Below, piece after piece: positions 43,653-54,065 of a stretch of 64,000 bases of DNA (position 1 is its first letter; each line of letters opens with the position of its first letter). The position numbers and the translations under genes are program-made. The stretch is from an uncultured Clostridia bacterium (lineage in GTDB: Bacteria; Bacillota; Clostridia; UBA1381): assembly GCA_934462715.1 (NCBI GenBank), contig CAKSIJ010000015.1, positions 1 through 64,000 of the forward strand, written 5' to 3'. The notes beneath the pieces were generated by a model that made no database searches, had not been told where the DNA came from, and worked only from the letters and a program-made list of their open reading frames with translations.

Positions 43653-46466
43653 TTAAGGAACTGCTATAATATCCGTAAGCACCTTTCTGTTTTCTGCCGC
43701 ACTCCAGATATAATACTGAATTTTATAATTTTCGTCTACATATGGCAGCGTCATCTGTCCAGATAAAACGGTTTTTTCCTCGCCTCTTTTAATGGTTCCG
43801 CTGTCATGAATATAGCCGTACTGTCCGCCGGTTTTTGTATCAACTATCGCAGCACCGATAAAATAGGGTTCATTTTCCGCACCTGCGTAGTTTCTCATCT
43901 TTAACTGCAAGATAACGGTTGAATTCTGCGCCTCTGTGAGATCCTCTATCACCTTGCCTGTTGAAGCGTTTAAAACAGTGCTTTCAAACTCAAAATCCAA
44001 AGGATGTGTTTTAAAGCTGATTTCATAGTTCTTGTCGATATTGTAGGTATCCTTTGTTATATCTATAGTTGCGCAAACCTTGTAGACTTTTTCATATTCA
44101 AGGTTGGCGTTTGGCTTTATAACCGCATAGCTTTTATCATTTTCCACATCTGCGGTAATTGTTGAGGGAATTATGTTGCCCTCCTCGTCCTTTATGTAGA
44201 GATTCTCATACGTTATTGAGCTTTTATCAACCTTTGTGCTGAAATTAACTCTTATTTCCGGCATAAGGTCAATATCCTCTGCCCCGTCCTCTATCGAGAA
44301 TCCTTCAACCGAAGCCTGTTCAATCTTCCTAACAAAAATATCATCAATATAATAGTCTGTCATCATATCCGATTGATTTTGGTCGCCGATTGCAAGGTAT
44401 AAGCCGTCAATTCCTTGCGCCTTTGACGTAAATACAATACCTCTGCCGCTTTCTGTGTAAGGCATTTTTGTTATTGTGTCGATATATTTTGCGTCATATC
44501 CGACACGCTTGTTGACTGTATCCACTACATAAGTTATTTCATAAAAATCATTTGAAAAACTAAGCTTATTCATAAAATATGTGCGTGTTCCTATTGACAG
44601 ATAATTTACGTGCCTTGCCGGAACAACTTCTGTCGTACCTGACATCGGAGTAAAGAATTTTGTAGTGCCTATCCAGCTTTTCGGGAATTTTACCTTGAAT
44701 TTTATTTCATAAAGTCCCGGTCCTCCGTTCGGGAATCGGAAATGCACCCCCTGCTTTGCTTCACGGGCAATGCGGAACGCTTTGTTTCCGTTTTCCTCTG
44801 TAACAATGCCGGCACCCTGTTGTATGTATTGCTCATACATTTTCGGCGCAAGCTGCTTCATATAGTCTATACCGTCTGTATTTTCAAAATCCTCGCTGAA
44901 AATCAGATTATCATATTTTGCATAAACGGTCATATCACCTGTAATTCCGGTTCCGTCAAACGGATTGGTCAATTCGGGATCCAAGTACCAGCCGGCAAAA
45001 CCGAAGCCCTGCTTACTTGTTTTAGGAAGCTCTGCAATATCTTCAAGAGTGTATATCGGCGCAACATCTTCTCCGCCTCTTGTATCAAAGGTTACTTTGT
45101 ACTGCTTTGTCCATGCCGCATATACCGTTATATCCTCGGTAACTCCGCTGCCGTCAAACGGCTTTGTCAACTCTTGATCCCAAAACCAGCCGTCAAAACG
45201 GTGTCCGAGCCATACGGCAGTCGGTATATTTTTCAATGTTCCTATTGTATATCTTGCCTCAAGCGGTTCGCCGCCGTTAGTTTCAAATTCAACCTTGTTT
45301 GCCCAGAGCCATTCTGCATAAACTGTCATATCGCCCGTTACACCCGTTCCGTCAAACGGTTCGGTCAGCTCAGGATCTTTATACCAACCCTGAAATTCAT
45401 ATCTTTCTGTTGTCGGATACGGTAGTTCAACGGTATCGGTAACGGTAGTTCCGACAAGATCGTCTCCCTTTCCCTCTCCGACCACAAAACTTATGGTATG
45501 AACCTTAAGCCATTTTGCGTAAACCGTCATATCGCCGTCCACACCCGTTCCGTCAAACGGTTTGGTCAATTCTTCATCTCTGTACCAGCCGTCAAACTGC
45601 CAGCCTCCGTCTTTTGTGAGCTGTACGTCCGGAAGCTTAACGCTGTCAAAAATGGTTGACGCCTGATCCACTGTTTCGTTTGCGCCGTTTGTTTCAAACG
45701 TTACCTTTTTGCTCGCAAGCTGTTTTATATAAATATTGTCAAGCAAGAAATTATCACCGTCATTAGGCTCATAATATCTTCCTGCTCCCAAACTGACTCT
45801 TATTCTTGTCCATTGATTTGTCTTAGGGAACTCATCAACGCTGTATTCAAGTTTCATCATTTCGCCATCTGTTTTTTCACCGGTTATCTGAACCATTCCA
45901 AAATTGTTTCCGATATCGAGAACTGCCTTTACGGTGATATATCCCTTAAACTCATGGTCTATCAAAAACCTATCTTGATTACGCGTTTTACCCAGCACGA
46001 CCGGTCCTCTGTCGTTAGCGTCCCAACCAAACACGCTATAACCTCCGCCGTAATTCAACAGCAGATTCATAGATGGAACCATTGTCATACCTTTGCGTGA
46101 AGGTTTAAAGCTGAAAGAGACTTCATATGCAGTACCGTCTGTTTTTATTTCAACCGAATTAATGATTCCTCTTTGAATAATGTTTCCTCCTACGCCGGAC
46201 TGATAATCCATATCCGTAGATGTATAAAGATATTTCATAGCCTTGTTGCCGTTCTTTTCGGTCACAAGTTCCTGCGAAAAGTAATCATACTTTGACGATA
46301 TACTGCTTGGTATATCATATATCGACTTATCGTATTCGTCCGATTCAAAATCCTCCATATAGAGTATTTTATCAACATTTTCGGATTCCTCCGCAAAGGC
46401 AAGCGGAGCTGCCGAAAGTGTAATGCTTGCCGCAAGCATTGCAGCTATAATTTTTTTAATTTCCAT
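43653..46466 (-). CDS. Large secreted protein with four InlB B-repeats
   Basis: A 937-residue protein with signal peptide (about 1-26). A beta-sandwich, carbohydrate-binding-like module (about 30-260) with EDFESDEYDKS is followed by four B-repeats (Flg_new/InlB, about 265-530), each with a GWY(K/R)D(P/E)ELT-PFDGTGV-DMTVYA(K/E)W core. A second EDFENTD-type module and a Big_5-like Ig domain (about 735-840) come next. There is no LPXTG or SLH anchor. The ATG at 46466 was chosen because GGAGG lies 8 nt upstream; the upstream TTG overlaps that SD. Probably glycan binding; no catalytic motif recognised. Confidence 0.85.
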   Translation of the reverse strand: MEIKKIIAAMLAASITLSAAPLAFAEESENVDKILYMEDFESDEYDKSIYDIPSSISSKYDYFSQELVTEKNGNKAMKYLYTSTDMDYQSGVGGNIIQRGIINSVEIKTDGTAYEVSFSFKPSRKGMTMVPSMNLLLNYGGGYSVFGWDANDRGPVVLGKTRNQDRFLIDHEFKGYITVKAVLDIGNNFGMVQITGEKTDGEMMKLEYSVDEFPKTNQWTRIRVSLGAGRYYEPNDGDNFLLDNIYIKQLASKKVTFETNGANETVDQASTIFDSVKLPDVQLTKDGGWQFDGWYRDEELTKPFDGTGVDGDMTVYAKWLKVHTISFVVGEGKGDDLVGTTVTDTVELPYPTTERYEFQGWYKDPELTEPFDGTGVTGDMTVYAEWLWANKVEFETNGGEPLEARYTIGTLKNIPTAVWLGHRFDGWFWDQELTKPFDGSGVTEDITVYAAWTKQYKVTFDTRGGEDVAPIYTLEDIAELPKTSKQGFGFAGWYLDPELTNPFDGTGITGDMTVYAKYDNLIFSEDFENTDGIDYMKQLAPKMYEQYIQQGAGIVTEENGNKAFRIAREAKQGVHFRFPNGGPGLYEIKFKVKFPKSWIGTTKFFTPMSGTTEVVPARHVNYLSIGTRTYFMNKLSFSNDFYEITYVVDTVNKRVGYDAKYIDTITKMPYTESGRGIVFTSKAQGIDGLYLAIGDQNQSDMMTDYYIDDIFVRKIEQASVEGFSIEDGAEDIDLMPEIRVNFSTKVDKSSITYENLYIKDEEGNIIPSTITADVENDKSYAVIKPNANLEYEKVYKVCATIDITKDTYNIDKNYEISFKTHPLDFEFESTVLNASTGKVIEDLTEAQNSTVILQLKMRNYAGAENEPYFIGAAIVDTKTGGQYGYIHDSGTIKRGEEKTVLSGQMTLPYVDENYKIQYYIWSAAENRKVLTDIIAVP

Positions 46467-46488
46467 GTAAATTTCCTCCAAAAGCTTT

Positions 46489-46513
46489 GGGGAACCGCTT
46501 TAGGCGGCTCCCC
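46489..46513 (-). other. Intergenic stem-loop in the PUL operon
   Basis: GGGGA-(1)-CCGC pairs with GCGG-(1)-TCCCC in the 62-nt gap between the two InlB-repeat genes. It lacks a U-run, so an RNA-stability or processing element is more likely than a terminator. Confidence 0.5.
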
Positions 46514-46528
46514 ACCGTCTTTAAGTGC

Positions 46529-49500
46529 CTATTTAATTTCTGTCTTTTCCGCAAGCGGATTGAGTGTGTTCAGTCCGTCAAGCGTAATCATGCTTATAGT
46601 GTCGCTTTCCTCTGCATTTGAGGGAACTTCAATTTCAACAGATTGCTCCGATTCAGCGTTTGCGTCAATCGTCTTTTGAGCCTCTGCCGTACAGCTCTTT
46701 AATGCGTTTCCGCTGTAAAGTCCGAATACGGATACATAGTTTACGGAATCCTCAACATTGTTTCTGAGCTTAAATGTTACGTTAATCTTCTGATTTGCAT
46801 TATCCTTAAGGTTTGTAAATGCGCTTCCGTCATAATTCTTAACGGTTACTTCAAATACGCTGAGTGCCAGACCGCGTGTTGTGAACTTGGTCACAAAGTC
46901 CTCAGTCATGTTGTATACAAGATTCTTTACGTCCTTTGAAACCTTAACGGTATACTCGCTTCTGATGTTGAGTCTTCTGTTAAAGGTAATTCTTGCTATA
47001 GTCTTGCCGTTAATCTTATCTGTCGAAACATTGTAATCCTCCTCCGAAAGATTGAGAGCTCCGGAGTAAACGGTTACTGTTGACTTGTTTATTGTGTTTG
47101 TGTCCATAAGGCTGTCAAAATACAGCTTGATTTCGGGTGTAAGGTCAACGCCTGTCGCACCGTCCTGCGGGTCAGCCGTAACTGTCGGATTTGTCTGCCA
47201 GAGAGCATAAACCGTCATATCATCTCTTACATCGGTGTTTATAAACGGTATTGTGCAGCCCTCGTCTGTGTACCAGCCGATAAATCCGTAGTTTTCTCTT
47301 GTCGGTTCTTCCGGAAGCTCAACGTTTCCGAGCTTATCGCTTGTTTTTGTTATGCTTTCTCTGCCGTCCATGAAATTAAAGGTTACTTCATGCGCTTCTG
47401 CCTGTCTGATATAAATATCGTCAAGCAACACACTTGTTTTGTCTGCCGGTTCATGATATTTGCCGAGATTGAATATAAATCTCAGATTCTTCCACTGTGA
47501 ATCAGCTGAAATATCCACCGTTTCGGCATATTCTCTGTGTATTAAATTTCCGTCTGTTTTCTGTGCATTAACAAACACCTTTCCGTTTAATGTTTTTCCC
47601 TCGTCTGTAAATTCAACTATTGCTCTTACAGTTACATATCCGTTAATGTCAGCGGTCAAAAATTCTTTATCATCATCTGTGAAACGATTTTTACCCAATG
47701 CCACAGGACCGCGATCATTGCCGTCCCATGCAAATAAACTAAAGCTTCCGCCGTGATTCTTAAGTATAAACACCTCCGGTACAAAACCGACTCCCTTTGT
47801 CGGCTTGAATGAATATCCGATTTCATATGATGTTCCGTCTTTCTTAACTTCAACATCTTCTATGGTGTAATTCATTACTTTAGAAGCAGGTGTATATGCT
47901 GTATCTGTTTTGTTGTACTGATACTTCATCGCTCTGTTGCCGTTTTCTTCAGTTACTACTTCTGCGGTATAATAATCTTTTGCTTGTGCAGACCTTAACC
48001 AACCACTGTGGTAGTCGTCATCTTCAAAGTTTTCTCTGTAAATCATATTGATCCACTTTGCGTAAAGTGTTATGTCTGCATCAATAGTTGTCTTTGTAAA
48101 CGGAATCGTCAAATCCGCATCCTCATACCAGCCGTCAAAGCCGAGTAAGCCGTTTGTCGGGATCTTATCGGAAATATCAACGTCACCTGTTGTTTCAATC
48201 GGATCAATTGTGCTTTCTGTCGAGTTGGTTACGAACGTAATCTTGTGGAGCTTTGTCCATTTTGCATAAACCGTCATGTCGCCGGTAATGCCTGTTCCGT
48301 TAAACGGAATTGTGCAGTCTTTATCCTTGAACCAATCGATTGCCCAGCCGTCCTTTTTGATAACAGGTAATGTGATGTAATCCGATATTGTGGATATAGG
48401 CTCTTGGGTGATTGTTTCATCGTTGGTTACAAATGTAACTGTCTTTGTTTTAACTGTTGTTACATAAAAATCATCAATGCATAATTCGGTTCCCCGCGGT
48501 GCGTCTTGATTCCAGAGCAAGGATGCCGAAATTGGCATGATATGTGACATATAACGCTTTGTTGAGCCTGTATAGTACTTAAACTGATACTCTTTTTCAC
48601 TAATAACTTCTTCTCCTGTTTCTGCGTCAATGTACTTTACAACGCCTATCGCAGCCGTATATGCGTCTTTTCCCATATTATCCGCCGCAACCTCCACTGT
48701 CGGATTTATGAAAAACTGTGAAGATATATATGTGCCGGGTTTAATGCTTGACTTTTTAATTTCTATCTTATTGTTAGTATTCCCCAAGCTCAGTGTATAT
48801 GTTATATCATTTCCTGCGATATTTGTTTTCCACTGTGAAATACTTGACCAATCACGTTTATCCCAATGATTTCCCGTTGCTGTTATATTCATGAATGATT
48901 CCGTTTTTGCTTCAATCGGCTTGAATCTATATCCGATTTCATATGCATCTGTTGTGGGTTGCATTCCGCTCGTAGTATTTTCGTCATAGTTTGAAAACTT
49001 AATTTTCTGGTCTATATCGAATATAGTTCTCATGTTGTTATTGAAAGCAGTGCCGTTACGTGTGTATTTTATGTAACTGTTTCCGTCTGCGTCCGTTGCT
49101 GCTTCGCTGTCCCATAAATCCGATAAACCGCTGTCATAAACATCGGGATATGCTCTGCCATCAACACCCACATAGTACAGATAATCACTTTCCGACCACT
49201 TTGCATAAAGCGTTTTGTTTTCCGTTACCGATGTACCGTCATAAAGATTTGTACATTCGGGTTCTGTATACCAACCGTCAAGCTTGTAACCCGCCCTTGC
49301 CGGCGCCGGAAGCTTGTCGGCTCTTCCCGTGCTTTGCAAAACAAGTACATCATCTGCCGATATACCCTCTGCCTGTGTATCAAATGACAGTGTGTATGCG
49401 TCAAGCCATTTTGCATAAACATTCATATTTTCCGTAATTCCCGTTCCGTCAAATGGCTGCGTGAGTTCTGCGTCCTTGTACCAGCCGTCGAAAATAGAGT

Positions 49501-50380
49501 CTGTTTTTGATACTGCCGGGAACCAGCCTGAATTGATTTCTCCCGATGGGGTTGATACCTGAATCGAATTCTCACCGTTATTCAAGTTAAAAGTAACGGT
49601 TTTATAGGAATCGGACTCTTTAAAGTATACATTATCTATCATAAAGCTGTCGCCGTCGTTCATATTTGTATTACCGGTAAGGAACATACGTATATTAAAC
49701 AAATTACCCCATAAATCCACACCATTTTGTTCGGATATTTTCTCCGTAACGACTTTACCTTCGTCATCAGTATAGCTTCTGTATACCTGTGCAATGGTAT
49801 TTTTGGTATTCTTGCCGGCATCGTTTCTAAGATATACCTTAACATCTACCCACTTGCCGTTAATCATGCTCACATTTTTTCCGCCCGGTGTTGTAAGCAT
49901 ATTGTTTGCGTATTGGAAATAAATATTTGCATTTGGCGATGACGTATTTGGACACAAGCTCATAAATCTCTGTGATACGGTAGCCAGTGCTGTATCCATT
50001 TTATAGCTGAAGCCATACTCGTACCAATTGTCAGCCGGTGTTATTCTATCCGCAAGCGGCTTGGAAAGCTGGAACGGATCGCCATTTATATTTGAACTCA
50101 GTGTTTTTGTTCCGCCGGCACTGTCAAATTTATATTTCAGTGCATGGTTGCCCGTTCCCGTACCGTCGTCTTCAAGCGAAACGGTCCAATCCTCTGAGGT
50201 TCTTTTCAAATCTGCACCGTATAAACCGCGGGTTGACAAAGCAAATCCCTCAGGAATCTCCGTAATATTTTCAAAATCATAGTTAAAGTCAAGCTCAGAA
50301 GCCGCCATCACCTGCATTGGCAAAAGCGATGCCGTCATCGCCAAACTTAACAATCCTGCTAAAATTCTTGTTTTTTTCAT
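46529..50380 (-). CDS. Very large secreted protein with five InlB B-repeats
   Basis: A 1283-residue protein with signal peptide (about 1-26). It alternates beta-sandwich modules with B-repeats: two at about 260-410, two at about 655-795 and one at about 1020-1090, each ending in a VYAKW-like strand. A Big_5-like domain (about 1090-1195) and a short terminal domain follow. Its third sandwich module (NFEDDDYHSGWL region) closely resembles the first module of the 937-residue neighbour, implying duplication. There is no wall anchor. The ATG at 50380 follows GGAGG by 11 nt. Likely glycan-binding or scaffold function. Confidence 0.85.
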   Translation of the reverse strand: MKKTRILAGLLSLAMTASLLPMQVMAASELDFNYDFENITEIPEGFALSTRGLYGADLKRTSEDWTVSLEDDGTGTGNHALKYKFDSAGGTKTLSSNINGDPFQLSKPLADRITPADNWYEYGFSYKMDTALATVSQRFMSLCPNTSSPNANIYFQYANNMLTTPGGKNVSMINGKWVDVKVYLRNDAGKNTKNTIAQVYRSYTDDEGKVVTEKISEQNGVDLWGNLFNIRMFLTGNTNMNDGDSFMIDNVYFKESDSYKTVTFNLNNGENSIQVSTPSGEINSGWFPAVSKTDSIFDGWYKDAELTQPFDGTGITENMNVYAKWLDAYTLSFDTQAEGISADDVLVLQSTGRADKLPAPARAGYKLDGWYTEPECTNLYDGTSVTENKTLYAKWSESDYLYYVGVDGRAYPDVYDSGLSDLWDSEAATDADGNSYIKYTRNGTAFNNNMRTIFDIDQKIKFSNYDENTTSGMQPTTDAYEIGYRFKPIEAKTESFMNITATGNHWDKRDWSSISQWKTNIAGNDITYTLSLGNTNNKIEIKKSSIKPGTYISSQFFINPTVEVAADNMGKDAYTAAIGVVKYIDAETGEEVISEKEYQFKYYTGSTKRYMSHIMPISASLLWNQDAPRGTELCIDDFYVTTVKTKTVTFVTNDETITQEPISTISDYITLPVIKKDGWAIDWFKDKDCTIPFNGTGITGDMTVYAKWTKLHKITFVTNSTESTIDPIETTGDVDISDKIPTNGLLGFDGWYEDADLTIPFTKTTIDADITLYAKWINMIYRENFEDDDYHSGWLRSAQAKDYYTAEVVTEENGNRAMKYQYNKTDTAYTPASKVMNYTIEDVEVKKDGTSYEIGYSFKPTKGVGFVPEVFILKNHGGSFSLFAWDGNDRGPVALGKNRFTDDDKEFLTADINGYVTVRAIVEFTDEGKTLNGKVFVNAQKTDGNLIHREYAETVDISADSQWKNLRFIFNLGKYHEPADKTSVLLDDIYIRQAEAHEVTFNFMDGRESITKTSDKLGNVELPEEPTRENYGFIGWYTDEGCTIPFINTDVRDDMTVYALWQTNPTVTADPQDGATGVDLTPEIKLYFDSLMDTNTINKSTVTVYSGALNLSEEDYNVSTDKINGKTIARITFNRRLNIRSEYTVKVSKDVKNLVYNMTEDFVTKFTTRGLALSVFEVTVKNYDGSAFTNLKDNANQKINVTFKLRNNVEDSVNYVSVFGLYSGNALKSCTAEAQKTIDANAESEQSVEIEVPSNAEESDTISMITLDGLNTLNPLAEKTEIK

Positions 50381-50402
50381 TATTATGTATTCCTCCTTAA
50401 TA

Positions 50403-51878
50403 TTACTTTTCATTTTTTGCCAGAAATTCTTTTATCTGTCTTTCAAGCTCACGCTTGATAACCTCTGCTCCCGCTCCGTCCAATTCACGGTCATATTTTT
50501 CCCAATACGTTTCTGGATCTGCTGTGCCGTTGCTTATCAGTGTATACTTCGCACCGACCTCTGTGCAGCTGTTCATTTTATCCTTTATGCCCGAATCGTC
50601 CGGCAGCCATCCAAACAGCGGCGACTTTACGGAGCTTGTGTTTATCCGTTTGGTTTCCTCCCAAACGTCACTGTCCTGTTCACTGTCGGTATATATGATA
50701 AACTGATTGCCGAACAGCCATGTGTTATAAGAAAAACTGTTCCCGTTTCTCCGTACAACATTATCGGAAAGCTTTTCATAATGCTTTCCCTCGATACCGT
50801 AGGTCAGCAAATTCAATATATCCGGTTCTGTGTTTACCAATTCCAGAAGCTTTAGCGAATCGATAGGATATTTGGAATTTGCACTTATCGCCGTCATGGC
50901 TCCCTGTACCGAATTAGTTGTCATATACGGCTCTGTAACCTGCACCGCATACACATCATTGCCTGTCATCATTTTTCTTTGCCTTTCAACTCCCGGCTTA
51001 TACGCTTCAAACCATACGGCGTATTTGCCTGCCGCCAGCTCGTCTGCGCTGTCTATCGCAACTGCGGCGTCCTTTCTGATATAACCCTTGTTGTACCAGT
51101 CGTATATTGTTTTCGCCGCTTTGTATACGTCTTTGCGTTCAGTCAGTTTTTTGGCACTGATAACACCGTTTTCATTTACAATATCAATAGTTCCGACCGT
51201 CATTTCCGCATGTATGTTATCATCAAGAGAGCCGAAGCCCTTGTATCCCCAGTTCATTCTTACCGGATATACATCTGTTTCGTTCTCCTTAACCGCCTTT
51301 AAAAATGGCTCTATATCATATGTCGAACGGACAGCGGATATATCGAAATTGTATTTGTCCACAAGGTTTTTATCAAATATCACAGCCGTTGAGGACGCCG
51401 AAATCTGCTGATTCGGCACTGTATAAGTTTTTCCGTTTATCTTTGTTCCCTCCCAAAGATACTCCGGAATTTCTTTCTTTAATTTCGGAGCGTATTCCAA
51501 AAGTGCGTCCAAATCCGTAAAATAGCTGTCATACACCTTTAAATTGTACAAATCGATCCAACCGGTAAAAAACAAATCAAATTCTTCTCCCGATTCGATT
51601 TTGGCATTGATTCTGTTGGCGTAGTCATATTCCGAGGGCACAAAATCAAATTTAACGCCGACTCCGAGCTTTTTTTCGGTTATCTCATTTATCTTTCTTT
51701 CAACCAAATCAAATTCATTGCTTCTCTGCCCCGGAACAAGCCATTTTAAAACAGGCTTGCTTTGCGGCGTTCCCGAACAACCCATACATACCGTCAATAT
51801 AAATAATGACATCAATCCCGACAGTGTTTTGTTTCTTTTAATCTTTATCACCTCCCTTTTGTTAATCTGAGAATTCAT
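50403..51878 (-). CDS. ABC transporter sugar-binding lipoprotein (LplA/YtcQ-like), first copy
   Basis: A solute-binding lipoprotein of about 491 residues. A hydrophobic signal ends at the probable lipobox CMGC, followed by LKWLVPGQRSNEFDLVERK and the typical GYIRKDAAVAID and MNWGYKG segments. It is related to the lipoprotein at 40296-41729. The assigned ATG at 51878 is 2 nt after the preceding stop and 10 nt after GGGAGG. A second excellent SD (AAGGGAGGTGAT, about 51858-51847) points instead to an ATT or GTG start some 11 codons later, so the true N-terminus is uncertain. Confidence 0.9.
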   Translation of the reverse strand: MNSQINKREVIKIKRNKTLSGLMSLFILTVCMGCSGTPQSKPVLKWLVPGQRSNEFDLVERKINEITEKKLGVGVKFDFVPSEYDYANRINAKIESGEEFDLFFTGWIDLYNLKVYDSYFTDLDALLEYAPKLKKEIPEYLWEGTKINGKTYTVPNQQISASSTAVIFDKNLVDKYNFDISAVRSTYDIEPFLKAVKENETDVYPVRMNWGYKGFGSLDDNIHAEMTVGTIDIVNENGVISAKKLTERKDVYKAAKTIYDWYNKGYIRKDAAVAIDSADELAAGKYAVWFEAYKPGVERQRKMMTGNDVYAVQVTEPYMTTNSVQGAMTAISANSKYPIDSLKLLELVNTEPDILNLLTYGIEGKHYEKLSDNVVRRNGNSFSYNTWLFGNQFIIYTDSEQDSDVWEETKRINTSSVKSPLFGWLPDDSGIKDKMNSCTEVGAKYTLISNGTADPETYWEKYDRELDGAGAEVIKRELERQIKEFLAKNEK

Positions 51879-51880
51879 TT

Positions 51881-54058
51881 TCAACATTCCTCCCTTTCTT
51901 TTATAATGGTGATTTTCGTTGTAAGCGTAAGCTTAACATTTTTCTCCGAAAGCATTACAAGCCTCATAACCGGTCTCTTTGCGTAATCAACGCTGTAGGG
52001 TTCACATTCGATTGTAAGCGGCTTCCAGTTCACAGGCTCTGCCTTGACCCTCTTGTGGTCATACATATTCAATATAAATGCCGCCTGCGTCGGCCCGGTA
52101 AATTCAAACTCATCTGTCACTGTATATTCAAACGGATTATCCGATTTTATCGTTCTTACGTTGCTGACAACTATATTTTTATCCCATACATTGTTGTTGT
52201 CGCAAATCCATTCAAGCACTCCGTCCCTGTATTCGCTCTTTTTCATCACGCTGCCGTAGCCATGCTGTGAGTGTTGGGAAAACATTATGCCGTTCACAAC
52301 CGGAACTGTCATGTTGTGCGCCGTGCTTGACGAAATTATATCTGCGCAAGCCTCGTTGTATCCGACCATACCCCTGTCAATCAGTATCGGCTCGCCGTCC
52401 GCATCTATCGTAAAGCTTCCCTTGTCGGGGTGACAGTGTGAAAAGCTTTGCCCCGATATTGAGAAAAACTCAACTCCGTCACGCTTTAAATATGTATACC
52501 CGCAATCGGGAAAACAATAGAAACCGTCCTTGATTCCTATATTCTCCGTGCCGTCGTATTCAAAAGGCTCTCCGTAGAGCAGATATGCAAAATACCAAGC
52601 TCCGACCGCCCAACCGTCAGGCTGTTTTCTATCCTGAATTTCATAGTACTTTCTCCACAGAGGATTCTTTGTAGCCTGATACATAAACATACAAATATGT
52701 TTTCCGAAGCTGTATCTTCCCGTATCTCCCACCGTTCTGAACACGTTTTTTCCGCCCGACATTGTGAGCATAAAATCACTCGGCTTGTCAAGCCGTCCGT
52801 TTATGTATTCGTAAATACTTTTTCCTCTGTATCTTGCCAGCGCACCGGCTGTCAGTGAATAGGATTCGATTGTGTAGCCGTAATAACCCAATCCCTCTGG
52901 TATTCCGCCGTCCGGCTTAATTGTGCCGGCAAGCATTTCATTTACATCTGCTTCAATTTCATCGATTCGCTTTTTGTATCTCGGAAATCTCTTTGTAAGG
53001 GTTATAAGTCCGTATATATACCCCGGAGAAAACGCCAAGCCCTGATTCATATGATAAATGTATTCCATTCGCTTAAAGTCACCGTCAAGCCTTGAAATGC
53101 CCTTGTTTACTATCGCCTCATATATGTAGTTTCTTCCGTGCCAGGTAAGTATTCCTCCGGCAAATTCCATAAATATGCTGAGTCCGTAGACGGCGAACGT
53201 TTCTTTAAATACCCTGCCGTTCCAGGTTACTCCAGTAACAAGTTCTTTCGGCTCAATGTACCAGGTACAGCAGCTTGCAAGCGATAATGCATACCGCGCC
53301 GCCATTTTCAGCATTTCAATATCCTTTTCTATGTAGCCGACAAATGCCAGTCCGGCGGCTCCGCCGTACAGCTCCGGTCCTTTTGTCGGTGCAACACCGC
53401 AGATCGCACTCTCGGGAACAAAATCCATATACTCTTTCATGCTTTCCTTTGTTTTTTCATAGTTCTTTACATAGAACGGACTTTTCATTTTCTTTCTGAG
53501 TTCTTCTCCGTCCGATACAAAAAAGTTTGAAAAAAGCTCTATGTCCGGTTTTTCCTCAAAGCACCCCTCCCAATCGGGAATTGTGTTGCCGCCGTTTATT
53601 TCATCATCTGTCGGAAATTTGCTGTCCTCAACACCGATATAGTTTACCGGCACTTCATACAAACTGTCCGAATCGTTGTAAAATTCTATTTCTATACTTT
53701 TTATGGTTTTCTCCGATGCTTTACCGTGGTATTCGTCAATTTTTCCTGTCCCTTGTTGATTTATTATCTCCGCACCGTTAATTCTCAGTTTCACTGTCAC
53801 AAAATCCGGTACTTTTGCCTCAAGATAAATTTCGTCAAATCTTTCAAGTTCAAGCTTGCAAGTTCTTCTTGCACTTACCGTACCGCGCGGCATAACCATG
53901 AAATTAACTCCGCACCAAGTTTGTCTTGCCGACCCTTGCGGCACTTGCGTATAGTTTTTAAGTGTTTCGTATTTGTGATAATCCCGGTATGCCTCGCCGC
54001 CGTCGTAAAACGGCTCTATAACACCCTTTTTTCCGTTGCCCATTAATCTGACATACAT
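51881..54058 (-). CDS. Heparinase II/III-family polysaccharide lyase-like protein
   Basis: A 725-residue protein without signal peptide. A helical toroid (about 180-460) is followed by a beta-sandwich with the family segment SFSHCHPDKGSFTIDADGEPILIDRG and SSTAHNMTVPVVNG, including conserved His residues. It probably cleaves uronate-containing oligosaccharides by beta-elimination in the cytoplasm after import. The frame is open to 54160, but that extension reads through composite repeat copy D (PPYGGGMERK) into the kinase gene. The ATG at 54058 follows GGAGAG by 7 nt. Its last codons carry the SD of the lipoprotein gene. Confidence 0.85.
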   Translation of the reverse strand: MYVRLMGNGKKGVIEPFYDGGEAYRDYHKYETLKNYTQVPQGSARQTWCGVNFMVMPRGTVSARRTCKLELERFDEIYLEAKVPDFVTVKLRINGAEIINQQGTGKIDEYHGKASEKTIKSIEIEFYNDSDSLYEVPVNYIGVEDSKFPTDDEINGGNTIPDWEGCFEEKPDIELFSNFFVSDGEELRKKMKSPFYVKNYEKTKESMKEYMDFVPESAICGVAPTKGPELYGGAAGLAFVGYIEKDIEMLKMAARYALSLASCCTWYIEPKELVTGVTWNGRVFKETFAVYGLSIFMEFAGGILTWHGRNYIYEAIVNKGISRLDGDFKRMEYIYHMNQGLAFSPGYIYGLITLTKRFPRYKKRIDEIEADVNEMLAGTIKPDGGIPEGLGYYGYTIESYSLTAGALARYRGKSIYEYINGRLDKPSDFMLTMSGGKNVFRTVGDTGRYSFGKHICMFMYQATKNPLWRKYYEIQDRKQPDGWAVGAWYFAYLLYGEPFEYDGTENIGIKDGFYCFPDCGYTYLKRDGVEFFSISGQSFSHCHPDKGSFTIDADGEPILIDRGMVGYNEACADIISSSTAHNMTVPVVNGIMFSQHSQHGYGSVMKKSEYRDGVLEWICDNNNVWDKNIVVSNVRTIKSDNPFEYTVTDEFEFTGPTQAAFILNMYDHKRVKAEPVNWKPLTIECEPYSVDYAKRPVMRLVMLSEKNVKLTLTTKITIIKEREEC

Positions 54059-54065
54059 TGCTTTT

